From contig KQ964245.1 of the NCBI GenBank assembly GCA_001566295.1, positions 1,307,524 to 1,371,523 on the forward strand: DNA of 64,000 nt, given 5' to 3'. Positions 46,931 to 56,866 of the stretch are shown here, piece after piece (within the stretch, counting starts at the first letter, position 1; the number at the start of each line of letters is the position of its first letter). The notes under the pieces are model-generated. The model was not told where the DNA came from and ran no database searches. It was given only the letters and a program-made list of their open reading frames with translations. Made by a program: the position numbers and the translations under genes. This DNA is from Microdochium bolleyi (lineage: Eukaryota > Ascomycota > Sordariomycetes > Xylariales > Microdochiaceae).

Positions 46931-47063
46931 TTCGCGATTTAAGCTACCCGCTGGCCCTGTCCTGGCCGGCAGCCGCCGCTGACCACCACCGCGTACGTTC
47001 CTGAAAGTACACATCAGATTACACGTTTTTGGGCCGAGATCCCTGCCAAGAAGGATCGTGGCG

Positions 47064-47171
47064 TTTTTTTTTTTTTTCCCTTTATTCTCTCTCCCGCGGC
47101 TCTTCGGGACTTGAGACCCCTCTCGATCCACTCCCGAGTATGGGCCTGGGCCCTGACACTCCTCGAGTGTC

Positions 47172-47203
<32 letters not shown>
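47064..47203. repeat. poly-T run and (GT)n microsatellite
   Basis: Fourteen T (47,064-47,077) and about fourteen GT units (47,175-47,203) in intergenic DNA. Confidence 0.9.
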
Positions 47204-47206
<3 letters not shown>

Positions 47207-49595
47207 TGCTCATCAGTCAGAAGCCCGTCAGCCGTGTTCGGGATGACACCAACCAATCGAGGTCGGCAGTCGCCTGTGCGGATGTAAGTGGCTCTGTGAC
47301 GCTCGGCTCATCGTCGGTGAGGATTTGCTGGCCCTGATCGAAGGACCGAGCGCAAGCGTCAGCGCGGGGTTGAGAAAAGAGCGTACGATCCTTTTCAGCT
47401 GAGTCCATGCCTCGGGCTGCCCTGTTTTCCCTTCTGCGTCAAAAAGAGGTCCCGCTGCCCCGTTCAGAAGTCAAGGACCCCATGCAGCATCAGGGACATG
47501 AGGACGTGGGTGTGGCTCGCAGGCCGATGCTGCCGAGTCTGCAAAACACAGCTTGTGTTCATTTGTGGAGTACTCATCTCTCTTGACGGGCTCGGTCCAC
47601 TTTCAATTCGTGCCTGAAGGGGAAGCTTGAGCTGCAAGATCGGCGGAGAGTCCCCGGTGGGTGTAAGAATGAGAGGACTTGCTGTCATACGGGACTTATG
47701 TGCTGATTGTTGTGTAATTGCAAATTCTATGAATCAAGTCGCAGATGGAGCAGCCGGTTTCCACAACACCATGGTTGGACGGCATGGATCGGAACAGGGA
47801 CACAATTGCCCTCTCTTACGATGGTGGTGGCTCGGTGGCCTGACGGCATTCGAACCTCGGCGGAGTGATGCGAGGCCGAGCCCACGTGTATTCGGATCCT
47901 GAATTTGTTCCGCTGACTTAGGCCGAGACTAACGGCTGTACTCCACAAGCCTAAAAGGTTAGATTAATGCTGCACCCACATATACCCGCGTGGTGCCGAA
48001 CCCTGGTGATGCTCATAGCAAGAGGCGACGGTGATGTCGAGTCTTGAACGGGAAATGCTGCCGAAAGAGAGTAGAGCCAGAGTCTTGTGGGCACCCAATC
48101 AGTGTCTACCACCTCGAGTACCTGAGGTAGGTAGATACACGAACTGACGGGAAGGCGAGATGATACAGGATCGGCGTCATGCGAGACCAGGGAGATACTT
48201 GTCAAGCTTCTCACAAAATGTCACGCCACGCTTCTGTACTGCATATGTGTAAGACGGGTCATGATCGAAGCTTGTGGTAGGCCAATCGTCGTAGTGCAGG
48301 AGACGTCAACAAAGCTGACATATAACCTACTCCTTCTAAGTCAATAGTGTAGGAACCAGGGAATAAGCCTCAGCTGAAGATAAGATGTCATGCCCTGGAG
48401 CTTAGCTGATTGCCATATGAACATGTCAGGTGTGAGAGAGCGACTTGCGGGGGCTGTAGCATTGACAGGTAGCATCGAAAGATACCTTGCGATGGACTTC
48501 CACGCGAGAGGCCGGGATATCCTACTATTTTTGGTTCGCTCCAGGCACCTGTCTCTAGTACAGAGTCTCATCGACTGCAGTTGCAAATTTCGGTTCGCGA
48601 TGCCAGCCGCGGGTAGCGGATAGCATGATATGCCACTTGAGCACCATAGATCCCTTTACACGCGGGAAAGGAAACCGGGAGGCGAATCAGATCTAACGGC
48701 ATAGCATTGCGGTGGTCGAATGGCGGTCTCCGCCCAATTCCTCAGGGGATGGTCGGGATCCTCCGCTGCTTCTGCGTTCAGGACTCAATGTGACGAGCGT
48801 CACACAGGAACAAACAGGTATCGAGGGTGCCAAGGACGGGAGCAAAGGCCGTAATAATACCGCATAGGATTCCAGTGCCCAAAATGGACTGCCATTCGTG
48901 CTGAATGAGCATGACTGGTCACCCAGATGTCTGCCATACATAGTAAGCACTTGTATCGACATCGCGTGGTTCGTCGGGGTTCCGCTTCAAAGCAAGGTTG
49001 CATCCGAACCAGGAGGATGGCCACCGCCATTGTAGAGCAAGAAGGTTCTGTAAGAGACGGAAGATAGCCAGCCTGCGCGGCCGTGTCACTTGGGAGAACT
49101 GACTCGAGGACTGCTTCGGGACGACACCCCGCTCCAAGAATGTCTTGCGAAGAATCGTGCTGTGGTCTTCGGCGGCCATGGGAAAACTGCACTTCAAGAT
49201 AGCGCCGCGTACATTTCCCATCTGGAAGCCATGATGAGAGCACTGACACGCGGGGCTGGTCGTGATTGGTCTGACCCGTGGGTATAGGAGGATTCCGAGG
49301 CGTCCTGCATGCTGCTGGGGTCTGGCAAGCTTGATGCTGGGGTGTCGGTCGATGCGGCCGACAAGGAATCCTGGGAAGCTCGATGCTGTTGCCAGATTCG
49401 ACTCTCGGCCAGGCTTTTCGTGGTCGGACGAGGGCGAGCATCGGCTGTGGAAGGGCTAGCGGGTTGTCATGGTCGGCGTGGCTGACGGCTCAACAACGGC
49501 GCTGCGGTATCCTGCATGGGACCTGGGCAGAAGCAGGCACACAGCCGCTCTGGAGTGGGAGAGGTGGGGGTGCGGTGCCTGTCCGGCCGGGGCAA

Positions 49596-49624
49596 GGTAC
49601 CTGGGGGTACTTACAGTACCTCAA
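49596..49624. promoter_or_regulatory. GTACCT-type element upstream of ron1
   Basis: GGTACCTGGGGGTACTT followed by ACAGTACCTCAA resembles the elements upstream of nag3 and lies about 600 bp before the ron1 ATG. A related one, GAGTACCTGAGGTAGGTAG, is at 48,116-48,134. Function is unknown. Confidence 0.3.
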
Positions 49625-49880
49625 CTCTTGGGCTAGTGCCGCCCGTCAACTGGCGGACAAGGCCAGGTGCGCCCACTTGCCAGTGGGCCCATGCCCGGAG
49701 GTAGGGACCCCAGCCTGCGGGCATCTGCTCTCGAGGTTGTCGATACCAGACTCAGGGTACCTGAAATGCTCGAACGACGACGGCACATCTGCCCGGCCTC
49801 GCCTCATCCTCAGCTGTGCTTTGCAGGACGCGATGAAGGGTGCCTTGCAAAGTGGGCAAAGCAGATTCGCCTGTGGCGGT

Positions 49881-49887
49881 TTTATAC
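49881..49887 (+). promoter_or_regulatory. TATA-like box of ron1
   Basis: TTTATAC lies 331 bp before the ron1 ATG and is followed by a pyrimidine-rich stretch (CGCTATCCCCCAACC), so a leader of roughly 300 nt is likely. Confidence 0.4.
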
Positions 49888-49965
49888 TCTCGCTATCCCC
49901 CAACCCCGAGTCGCAACCTTAAGTCTCCAAGTCTCCAAGTCCCCCCCAACCCCGCCGGCGGCTGA

Positions 49966-50016
49966 ATGCGACAACTGAACCAGAGTGATCGACACGGCTG
50001 TCTCCCAACCCAGTGA
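49966..50016 (+). other. possible upstream ORF in the ron1 leader
   Basis: ATG at 49,966 opens a 16-residue frame (MRQLNQSDRHGCLPTQ) that stops 201 nt before the ron1 start. If transcription begins near the TATA-like box at 49,881 this ORF lies in the leader and could lower translation of the regulator. Confidence 0.35.
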
Positions 50017-50217
50017 CTGCCCTTTCTCAACTACACCTTGCGACTGCGAGCACTGCACTCCGACGACACCAGTACCAGGGCGGCTGCACCACCACCACCA
50101 CCACATACATCGCGCCGACAACAGCTCCCAAGGCATCGCAGAAGCGCCCGCGCGCCTATTACGCGCTTTAGGCAACTTACGCTGCTCGGGTCCGTGTGCG
50201 CCCGCACAGCAGTCGGA

Positions 50218-51940
50218 ATGGCGGCCTTCAACCCCATGGGTGTGCCGACCATGGCGGACACAATGGTCCTGAACGGCATGCACCACACCGGGCTGGGCAT
50301 CGACCAGTTCGACCAGGACATCACCTTTGACGAGGCGATGCTGTACGTTCCACTCAACCCGCGCCAGTGCGCATCGTGGTCCCGTGGTATGATACTAACA
50401 GGCGCCCATCAGTGTCAACGGCAATCCCGGGTCCAGCCTCGGGTCCAACCTCGGGCCCGTCCCTTTTGGGCCTACATACGACTTTGACAACTTTGCAACC
50501 ACATTTGAAGATCCATTCGCGTATCCGAGACCATATGAAGTGGCGCCGAGGCCGGAAGACTTCCGCAATGACGACTCACCGCCGCAGCAGCCAGATGACA
50601 AGCTCCTGGGGTTCTCCGCGACGGCCATCAAGGCATCCCCTCTCGACGACACTACGGGCGCTTTCTCAGAACCGTTCATGTCCGCGGAGCTCTACGGCAT
50701 GTTCTTCGTGGCCGAGGATGTCTTTGGCGGAGAGACGACAGGGAGGCCACTGGAGCTGACTTGCTATCGGCGGAACCTGTGGCAGTGCTCCGGCCAGATC
50801 ACAATGCCGCGACATTGCACCCAGGTCATGGATGAACACGGCAGGCAGGTTCCCGTCGATGATTTCTGGGCGTCTGTGTCCGCCATCGAGAGTATCGAGC
50901 GCAAGACCACCGAAATCATCTCGATTCCGTGGAAGAGCAACAACCCGGCACTTGGTGACGGGCACGAGACCAAGGTCGCAAGTGCGCCTCCAAAGATGGC
51001 TCTTGACCTTGGTGGTGGTCAAGAGGTCGACGGCCATCGCGTCAGTATACCCGTCTCGTGGAAGCGTCTTCAGTTCAAGAGTGCCACGGCCAACAACGGC
51101 CGGAGGAAGGGTCTACAACAACATTACGTCGTTCTTATCAGTCTGCTTGGCAGAATACAAGGCACCAACGATTACATCAAGATCGCCGAGATCCAGAGCG
51201 GTCCTGTCATCGTGCGTGGTCGGAGTCCACGCAATTTTGACAGCAAGAAGGACGTGCCGTTGAGCGGCGAGAAGAAGTCGCATCCCTCAGCTAACCTCGA
51301 GCGCGAGCGCTCGACAAGCGATGTCAGCAGCACCGCTGCGCCGCACTCCTTGAAGACCGAGCGCACGAATTCCGGCTCTAGTTTCCATCGCTACCACGCG
51401 CCCAGCAATATTTCTATCCCGCCTCCGTCTTCGAACGATTGGGGGGCCGCCCAGGCAGGGTATCAGCAGCAGCCACATTCTGCCAAGAGGGTCGCCATCT
51501 CGCCAAATCTGCACAGACTGCCAATTCCCGCCTGGACTCCAAGTATACAAAAGACTCCATCCAAGACCACGCCGCCCGCACCTATCATGCCTATCAACCT
51601 GTCACTATCTGAAGACGAGCGGAGCCCCCAGAATCGCAGCAATTCTGAGCCACAGACGAGTCCTGGGGCAAACAAGACAAGTTCAACTCAGCCGAGGTTA
51701 GGGAGTCCGACAGAAGAGGATGATTTGCTCTACGAGTACTTCCCGCTCAGTCTGGATGACTGGTGAGTAAACATGCATTCACAAAGCTAGCCATCTGCAG
51801 CGTTGCTCACGAAGAATTATAGGACACCACTCGTGGATACCGTATATCGGCCACATATTGTCCATCACATCGCCGTGCCGCAGGAAATTAAGGCGCAAGC
51901 CATCAGGAGTAAGGCGAAACGATATTTCTCGGCTGACTGA
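50218..51940 (+). CDS. ron1: Ndt80-like (p53-like fold) transcription factor, RON1 type
   Basis: Three exons, 50,218-50,342, 50,413-51,762 and 51,823-51,940, give 530 residues. Intron 1 (70 nt, GTACGT, CTAAC, CAG) falls within a leucine codon. Intron 2 (60 nt, GTGAGT...TAG) splits a tryptophan codon after LSLDDW and adds a 39-residue tail (TPLVDTVYRPHIVHH... ending KRYFSAD), without which the protein would stop at once. The central part, about 130-325, matches the NDT80/PhoG DNA-binding domain: ELYGMFFVAEDVFGGE, LTCYRRNLWQCSGQITMP, VSWKRLQFKSATANNGRRKG and LLGRIQGTNDYIKIAEIQSGPVIVRGRSPRNF. The rest is Ser/Pro-rich. In Trichoderma reesei RON1 is an Ndt80-like activator needed for GlcNAc catabolism and encoded in the GlcNAc cluster; the same position here supports the name. 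Other Ndt80-like factors (VIB-1, XprG) are the alternative, but they are usually not in this context. Confidence 0.93.
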
Positions 51941-54795
51941 GCACCTTTTCCGAGACTTGCAATGCTGAGCTATCTCGAACTCATTCCGATTTATGTATAT
52001 GTTGTTCTCTGGAAAGGAGTTCTGGCGATTGGAGCGGGTTTCTTCTTCTGCCTTTTTTCGGCCCCTCATGGCTAGGGGTCAAACATGTATCGGCTCGCAA
52101 CGCTTGATTATCTGCACGTTCCACGATTTCCCCAGCTTTTCGTACGTACTTGGCTACTTTGTATACCATGTCGAGGCCAATGACAATGGGCTTTGGAAAA
52201 GTTAAACGGTTGCTGGTTGGAAGAGCACTTTGTCGCTTACAGAATTCTTGGACTGAATGCACTCCCTGCTGGCAAATATTACCCAGGTTGCCAAGGATCC
52301 TCTGGCCGAGTACAGTGTCTGTGACGCTTGCATCTAAAGTCTCGTTGTGCCTCCCATTATCAAATGAGCTTGCGGCGAATCAAATAAGTGAGGATCCCTC
52401 GTACCCGGACGCACGACGTCCTCTGAATAGACTGCGGCCGTGGCGGAGGAACCCTTGCTCGCGTGACTGTGGTGTCGTTTTACCTGGCTCTACGTCCGAG
52501 CTCTTCTTGCCTGATCCGGTCTTTCAACTCTTGGATCCGTCCATGCTATTGGATGTAGTCGGTCGAACGGCAGGATCCCGCGCGGCACGAGAAGGGAGGC
52601 GCCCGGCAAATGGGCAGCGTGGCGTGGCGGCGTCCGGGATGCGAATCCCTCGCGCCGTGCTGTGGCGTGCCGTGTGGTGGGCTCTTCCCCCAAGGTGTGT
52701 GTTCCGCATACACCTTATCTTGACGACGTCCGAGTGTGCTGGTTCTCCCATTCGTTGTTGTGTATGATGTGGGAGTTCAGCGATGTATATGGGTGTTTGT
52801 GCGATACTTGGGGCTTGCTTCCTCGGTTAGCTTTATGGTTAGGGTTAAGAGGAAGGGGAACAGATGTATAGTAGGAAAAGAGGTCTCGAGAAGAGAGGAA
52901 GGGAAGGACCGGTATGAGAATGGCTGAAAGGTAAGTCTCCGCGTTCTGGGTTGTCGTGAAGACTCAACGCTGTTGTAGGGAGCTTCGAGACTCAGCGGCA
53001 TGTGGACTTCAGAGTCCCAACGGAGACAGGCATGTATGGATCGGACATCGGCTTCAATGATATGAGGTCGAAGAGGTCTCGCCTTCGAGGCTGAGAGTCA
53101 TGATGGAGGCTCGGTGTTGTTCCTTCGATGAGCTGGATGCTCAATACTCGAACACAGGAACATTCGACAAGAAGCTTGACGGTTGCACACGAGTCGCTCA
53201 CGAGCTCCGGGGACGACAGCCGTAACATATACTATTGTGAGACCATGCGATAGGTCGGTGCACGATGTCGATAGAACTACACGAAAGGCTACAAAGATAT
53301 GGCCTTTGTTTCACGAGGCTACCACAGGACGCCTCGATAACCAGGTCCATAACCAATGTTCCGAGCATGTATAAAGGTCTGTCATTGAAAGCCACTCAGA
53401 TGCAACATGACATGCTTTGAGAGGCCCTTGACATTAAAGATGAAACAGGAGCGAACCGCTACATTTGAGGCCAGCAGGCTTTCGGGCCGTGCACGTCCAC
53501 AGAAAGCAAACAATACATTCCAGCCTCACGGATCGATCCGATGACAGACCTAGACCTTGGGCCTACAGGATCCGTCACTGGAATCCTTTCGTACCTCGCA
53601 CCACACAGACCTGAAGCTGGATAAGGTGCACATGCGCGGCTCAGAGATTGGAACTCAAGCATGCGGCGGCGACTCAGCTTCGGGGGAACATCATGGTGAG
53701 CAAGGAGAGTTTTGAAGCTTCCTCGCTCCGGCAGTGCGACACCGGGCGCTATCTCGCTGGGCTCTCTCAACATGGCAGGCTTGCTGGCACCGGGCGGCGC
53801 ATACACTCCGACACACAGCGACTGCGCACGCCCTGGAGGGCAAAGCGCAATGTTACATGTTACAGCACTCTAATGATAACCACGAGCGGCCGTAGGTAGA
53901 CAGGGGGAAAGCATACAGCCAGAAGAGACAAGCCAAAAAGCGCAGGCCAGGACCAGGCCAAGCTTGATCACGGGCAGCAGTAGCAGCAAGACCCAATTTG
54001 CAGTCAAAATTACTCCGTAGTATGCCTCCCCTTCAAACGTTGCAGCAACGCGAGCGGTTGCCCGTTGTGTGTGCGCGCGCACGGTGTCTCGGCAGCTGGG
54101 AGATCGGCGGCCTGGCCAGTTCCCGACGCTGCGGGCTGTCTTGTTTGTCTGTCGTTGGCGCACGTTGCGTTGCGTCTTCTCCGGAAAGAGGGAGTTTTGA
54201 CGGACGGGTCGTGGACGATAGAAAAAGTTCCCATGTAACGTTCCTCCATCTCCTCCACCCCCCTCCAACTCAAGCACCAGCAGCATCTCCACCACGCGAC
54301 GATCACAGCCCACAATCCACAACTTGAAACGTTCGAACAGGTTCTCTCCGATCACTGGAAGGGAGAACTGGGAACAGAGTGGGAACATGTGCATGGGCGC
54401 CGGGCAGAAAATCGGGAAGAGCTCTGTTGGACCAGCCTGGCAGATGGATGAGAGGGAGAAAGAGTTCGAGGAGCTCCCATTATTGACCGCTCGGTTTTCA
54501 GTGTTAATGTGCATGATTAGAAGTCTGAATTATGTACAGCATATTCTCAGGCCCGCTCGCTAGAATACAAGTGAAAGAAAATGATAAACCTTGGAGCTGA
54601 TCTCAGCATATCCACAGAAGCGAGAACGATTGCAGCAGATGTACGCGCCTTTGGCAGGTCCCTCTCTATCCATCAAGTGGCCCGCTCTGCTGGGCTCAGC
54701 GCCCCAATGATGCATGATGCCATTTCGTCTAACCAGGTCCAAAAGGCCTGGCGTGGATGCAACGTCACGCACCAGCGTTACACATCGACCATCTC
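51941..54795. other. 3' flanks between convergent ron1 and hxk3
   Basis: No gene is supportable in these 2.9 kb. The two genes run toward each other, so untranslated ends are expected at both edges. Frames such as 52,150-52,767 (plus) and 53,870-54,514 (minus) show no domain. Confidence 0.6.
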
Positions 54796-56866
54796 TCACG
54801 CGGCTGCTATGATGCCGGTCGCATCGTCAGTGGCCCGCGCGGCCGCGGCCAGCTGGACCTCCTCCTCGGCGACGCACGCCAGCGCGACGGCGGCGCCCAG
54901 CAGCGAGCTCTCGACCGCGTGTACGAGCTCCACAGGGGACGACACAGTGGCAGTAGCAGCGCCAGCGCCATTGGCATGCTGGTGGAAGCGACTCGAGCGG
55001 ACGAGGTCGTCGAGGTACGCCTGACAGTTCGCGCGGAGGTTTGGATAATGCTCGATGACGGAGCCGTTGTAGGCGACTGTGGTGGTGAGGGAGGATGTAC
55101 TGGTAGTTGTTGTACTGTCGTCTGCTGGACAGGACTCGCCAGTTTGCGATATAGAAGGCGGCAAGGGGCCTTTGTGCACAGGAAGGAACATGTCTTTCTC
55201 TTCGGGTGGTGTTGGTGGACTCTGTACTTCTGTGCTCTCGTGAGCGTCTGCTCCGGAATCTCCTACAGAGGAAATTGATGTATTCGCCCGAGTGCTCGCT
55301 GTAGCACGGGTGGCGATGCTGCTTTTCGTTTTCCGCAGTAGTTGGTCCTCAGCCTCGGTCTCATGCCGCAGCTCCCACAATGAGAAGACACATGTCGCGA
55401 TAATGGCAGCGGCTCTGCGGGAGACCATGGATGCTATCATCCTGAGGAAATTTACGTCTTCAGGAGTCGGCTCAACCCGGCATTCGTGTTGGGACAAGAA
55501 GTAAGGCAGCCCGAACTCGAGCTTGGATGTGGTATCGCTGCGATAAATGAGTCAGTCTGAGTTCTCCCATGTTCACATCGAGATTGAGCACACGTAGGCA
55601 TCGTGACATTATGATTGTGACTTACCTCTCAAGTTTGGACACTGTCGCTGTATCCAGAGAGAACGGCTTCTCCAGGGATGGCGGCACCTCCCCACCGAAG
55701 ATGCCAACAGAGTGAATCGCCTCGACCAGAACAAGCCTGCAGATCTCGCCCAGGTAGTAGCCGCTGACAAGGTGCTCCAAGGGCTGGAAGTCCGGCCTCG
55801 GGTGGTTCTCGTTGAGCAGCTCGTCCCACTTGGTCATGGGCAGATGGCCCTTCCCGAACATGGACATCTCGGTGTTGACAATGACGTGCGTCGCAGCCGC
55901 GAACCAGGCGTCCGGCCGTTGGCCGTATTTTGCGCGACCGAGAGCTGATACCGGCAAGTGGACGGACATGTTGCTGCCAGTGCCAAGGATGAGCCCAAAG
56001 TGTGTAGAGTTATGGACATAGGCCTGGGACAGCAATGTGGCGGAGCCGTCGTTCACGATGGCGCCGAGTCTAACGTTGAGACCTCGCTTCTTGCATGAGA
56101 AGCGGATGAGCTCGCCAAGATCTTGGCCCATGAGCCCGCGTGTGGCCAGAAAACCCTTTCCCATGCCCATGAGAAGTGCACCGCCAGGTGAGACTTGGCT
56201 ATGAAGCGGTCAGTGACTGTGCTCTTGATCACCTGAGTGACAATGCAGGTTTGAACGGTAAGTGACTTACTCAATGGCAAAGCTCCATGCGAGGCCTAGC
56301 CGTATCTCTTCTCGGGTGCTGGATCTCTCGTCCCCGAGTACTTCGTGTATCCGCTCCGCCATCCAGTCGAAGAACGCCAACCCCTCCAGCTGCTTGATCT
56401 CGGGCGTGATCTTGAAGCAGCTCATACGAGCTATCTCGGCCTCTCTTCCTCTCATCGCGCGCCCTCTAAGGTGAACCAGAGCAACACGTAGTGTAGAGCC
56501 ACCAACGTCGAGGGCAAGATGTTCACCAACTTCATTTCCTGTGGGGAGCAGGTGGTTGAAAGAGGGCAACATATTCTCGCCGACAATATGTAACCGGTCG
56601 CGGTACTGCGCTTTGAGAGCATCTGATAGCGTCCTTAGCCTGTTTTGCTGGATTTGGCCAATAAACGCTTCCTCGAGCTCTTGAAGGAACTGCGCGGCAT
56701 CTTTCGGGACGTACACCTGTTCGCAGAGCTCGGGCGACGAGCGGCGGTCTTGTTGTCGAGGGTTGATCCAGTAGGATATTATCGCTTGTAACAAAGACTT
56801 GCCGCGCAGAATTTGCTGAAGGGTTGCCAATACAGCCTTCCGGAACGTCGCCATTGTGGAATTCAT
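54796..56866 (-). CDS. hxk3: hexokinase-like N-acetylglucosamine kinase
   Basis: Three exons, 56,866-56,271, 56,198-55,626 and 55,537-54,796, give 636 residues. Introns of 72 and 88 nt have GTAAGT donors, CTGAC branch sites and TAG/CAG acceptors. The hexokinase fold is clear: phosphate-binding LALDVGGSTLRVAL (117-130), FDWMAERI (166-173), the catalytic base D249 in GAIVNDGSATL, sugar-contact NTEMSMFG (307-314) and the second phosphate loop LILGTGSN (268-275). These depart from glucose hexokinase (LGGTNFRV, NDT), which fits the GlcNAc-specific branch (HXK3/NAG5). It phosphorylates GlcNAc at O6 in the cytosol, the first step before DAC1. Residues about 452-542, in the large domain, are a Ser/Thr-rich insertion not expected in hexokinases. 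M5 (56,854) has a better start context (ACA before ATGG) and could be used instead. Its divergence from dam1 and position in the cluster support the role. Confidence 0.92.

Larger units (their letters stand above)
45590..50217. other. intergenic region between nag3 and ron1
   Basis: No gene is supportable in these 4.6 kb, although this is a cluster interior. It has a 16-G run (46,105-46,120), a diverged tandem repeat (about 46,560-46,930), a 14-T run and a GT microsatellite (47,064-47,203), and GTACCT-like elements at 48,116-48,138 and 49,596-49,624. A minus-strand frame of 213 codons (48,800-49,441) has no recognisable feature. No multi-helix membrane frame that could be a transporter remnant was seen. 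Confidence 0.6.

Noticed and set aside
48800..49441. Minus-strand frame of 213 codons between nag3 and ron1
   Set aside because: No recognisable domain, membrane pattern or splice context.
52839..52848. Telomere-like TTAGGGTTA
   Set aside because: Only one and a half units; not evidence of an interstitial telomere.
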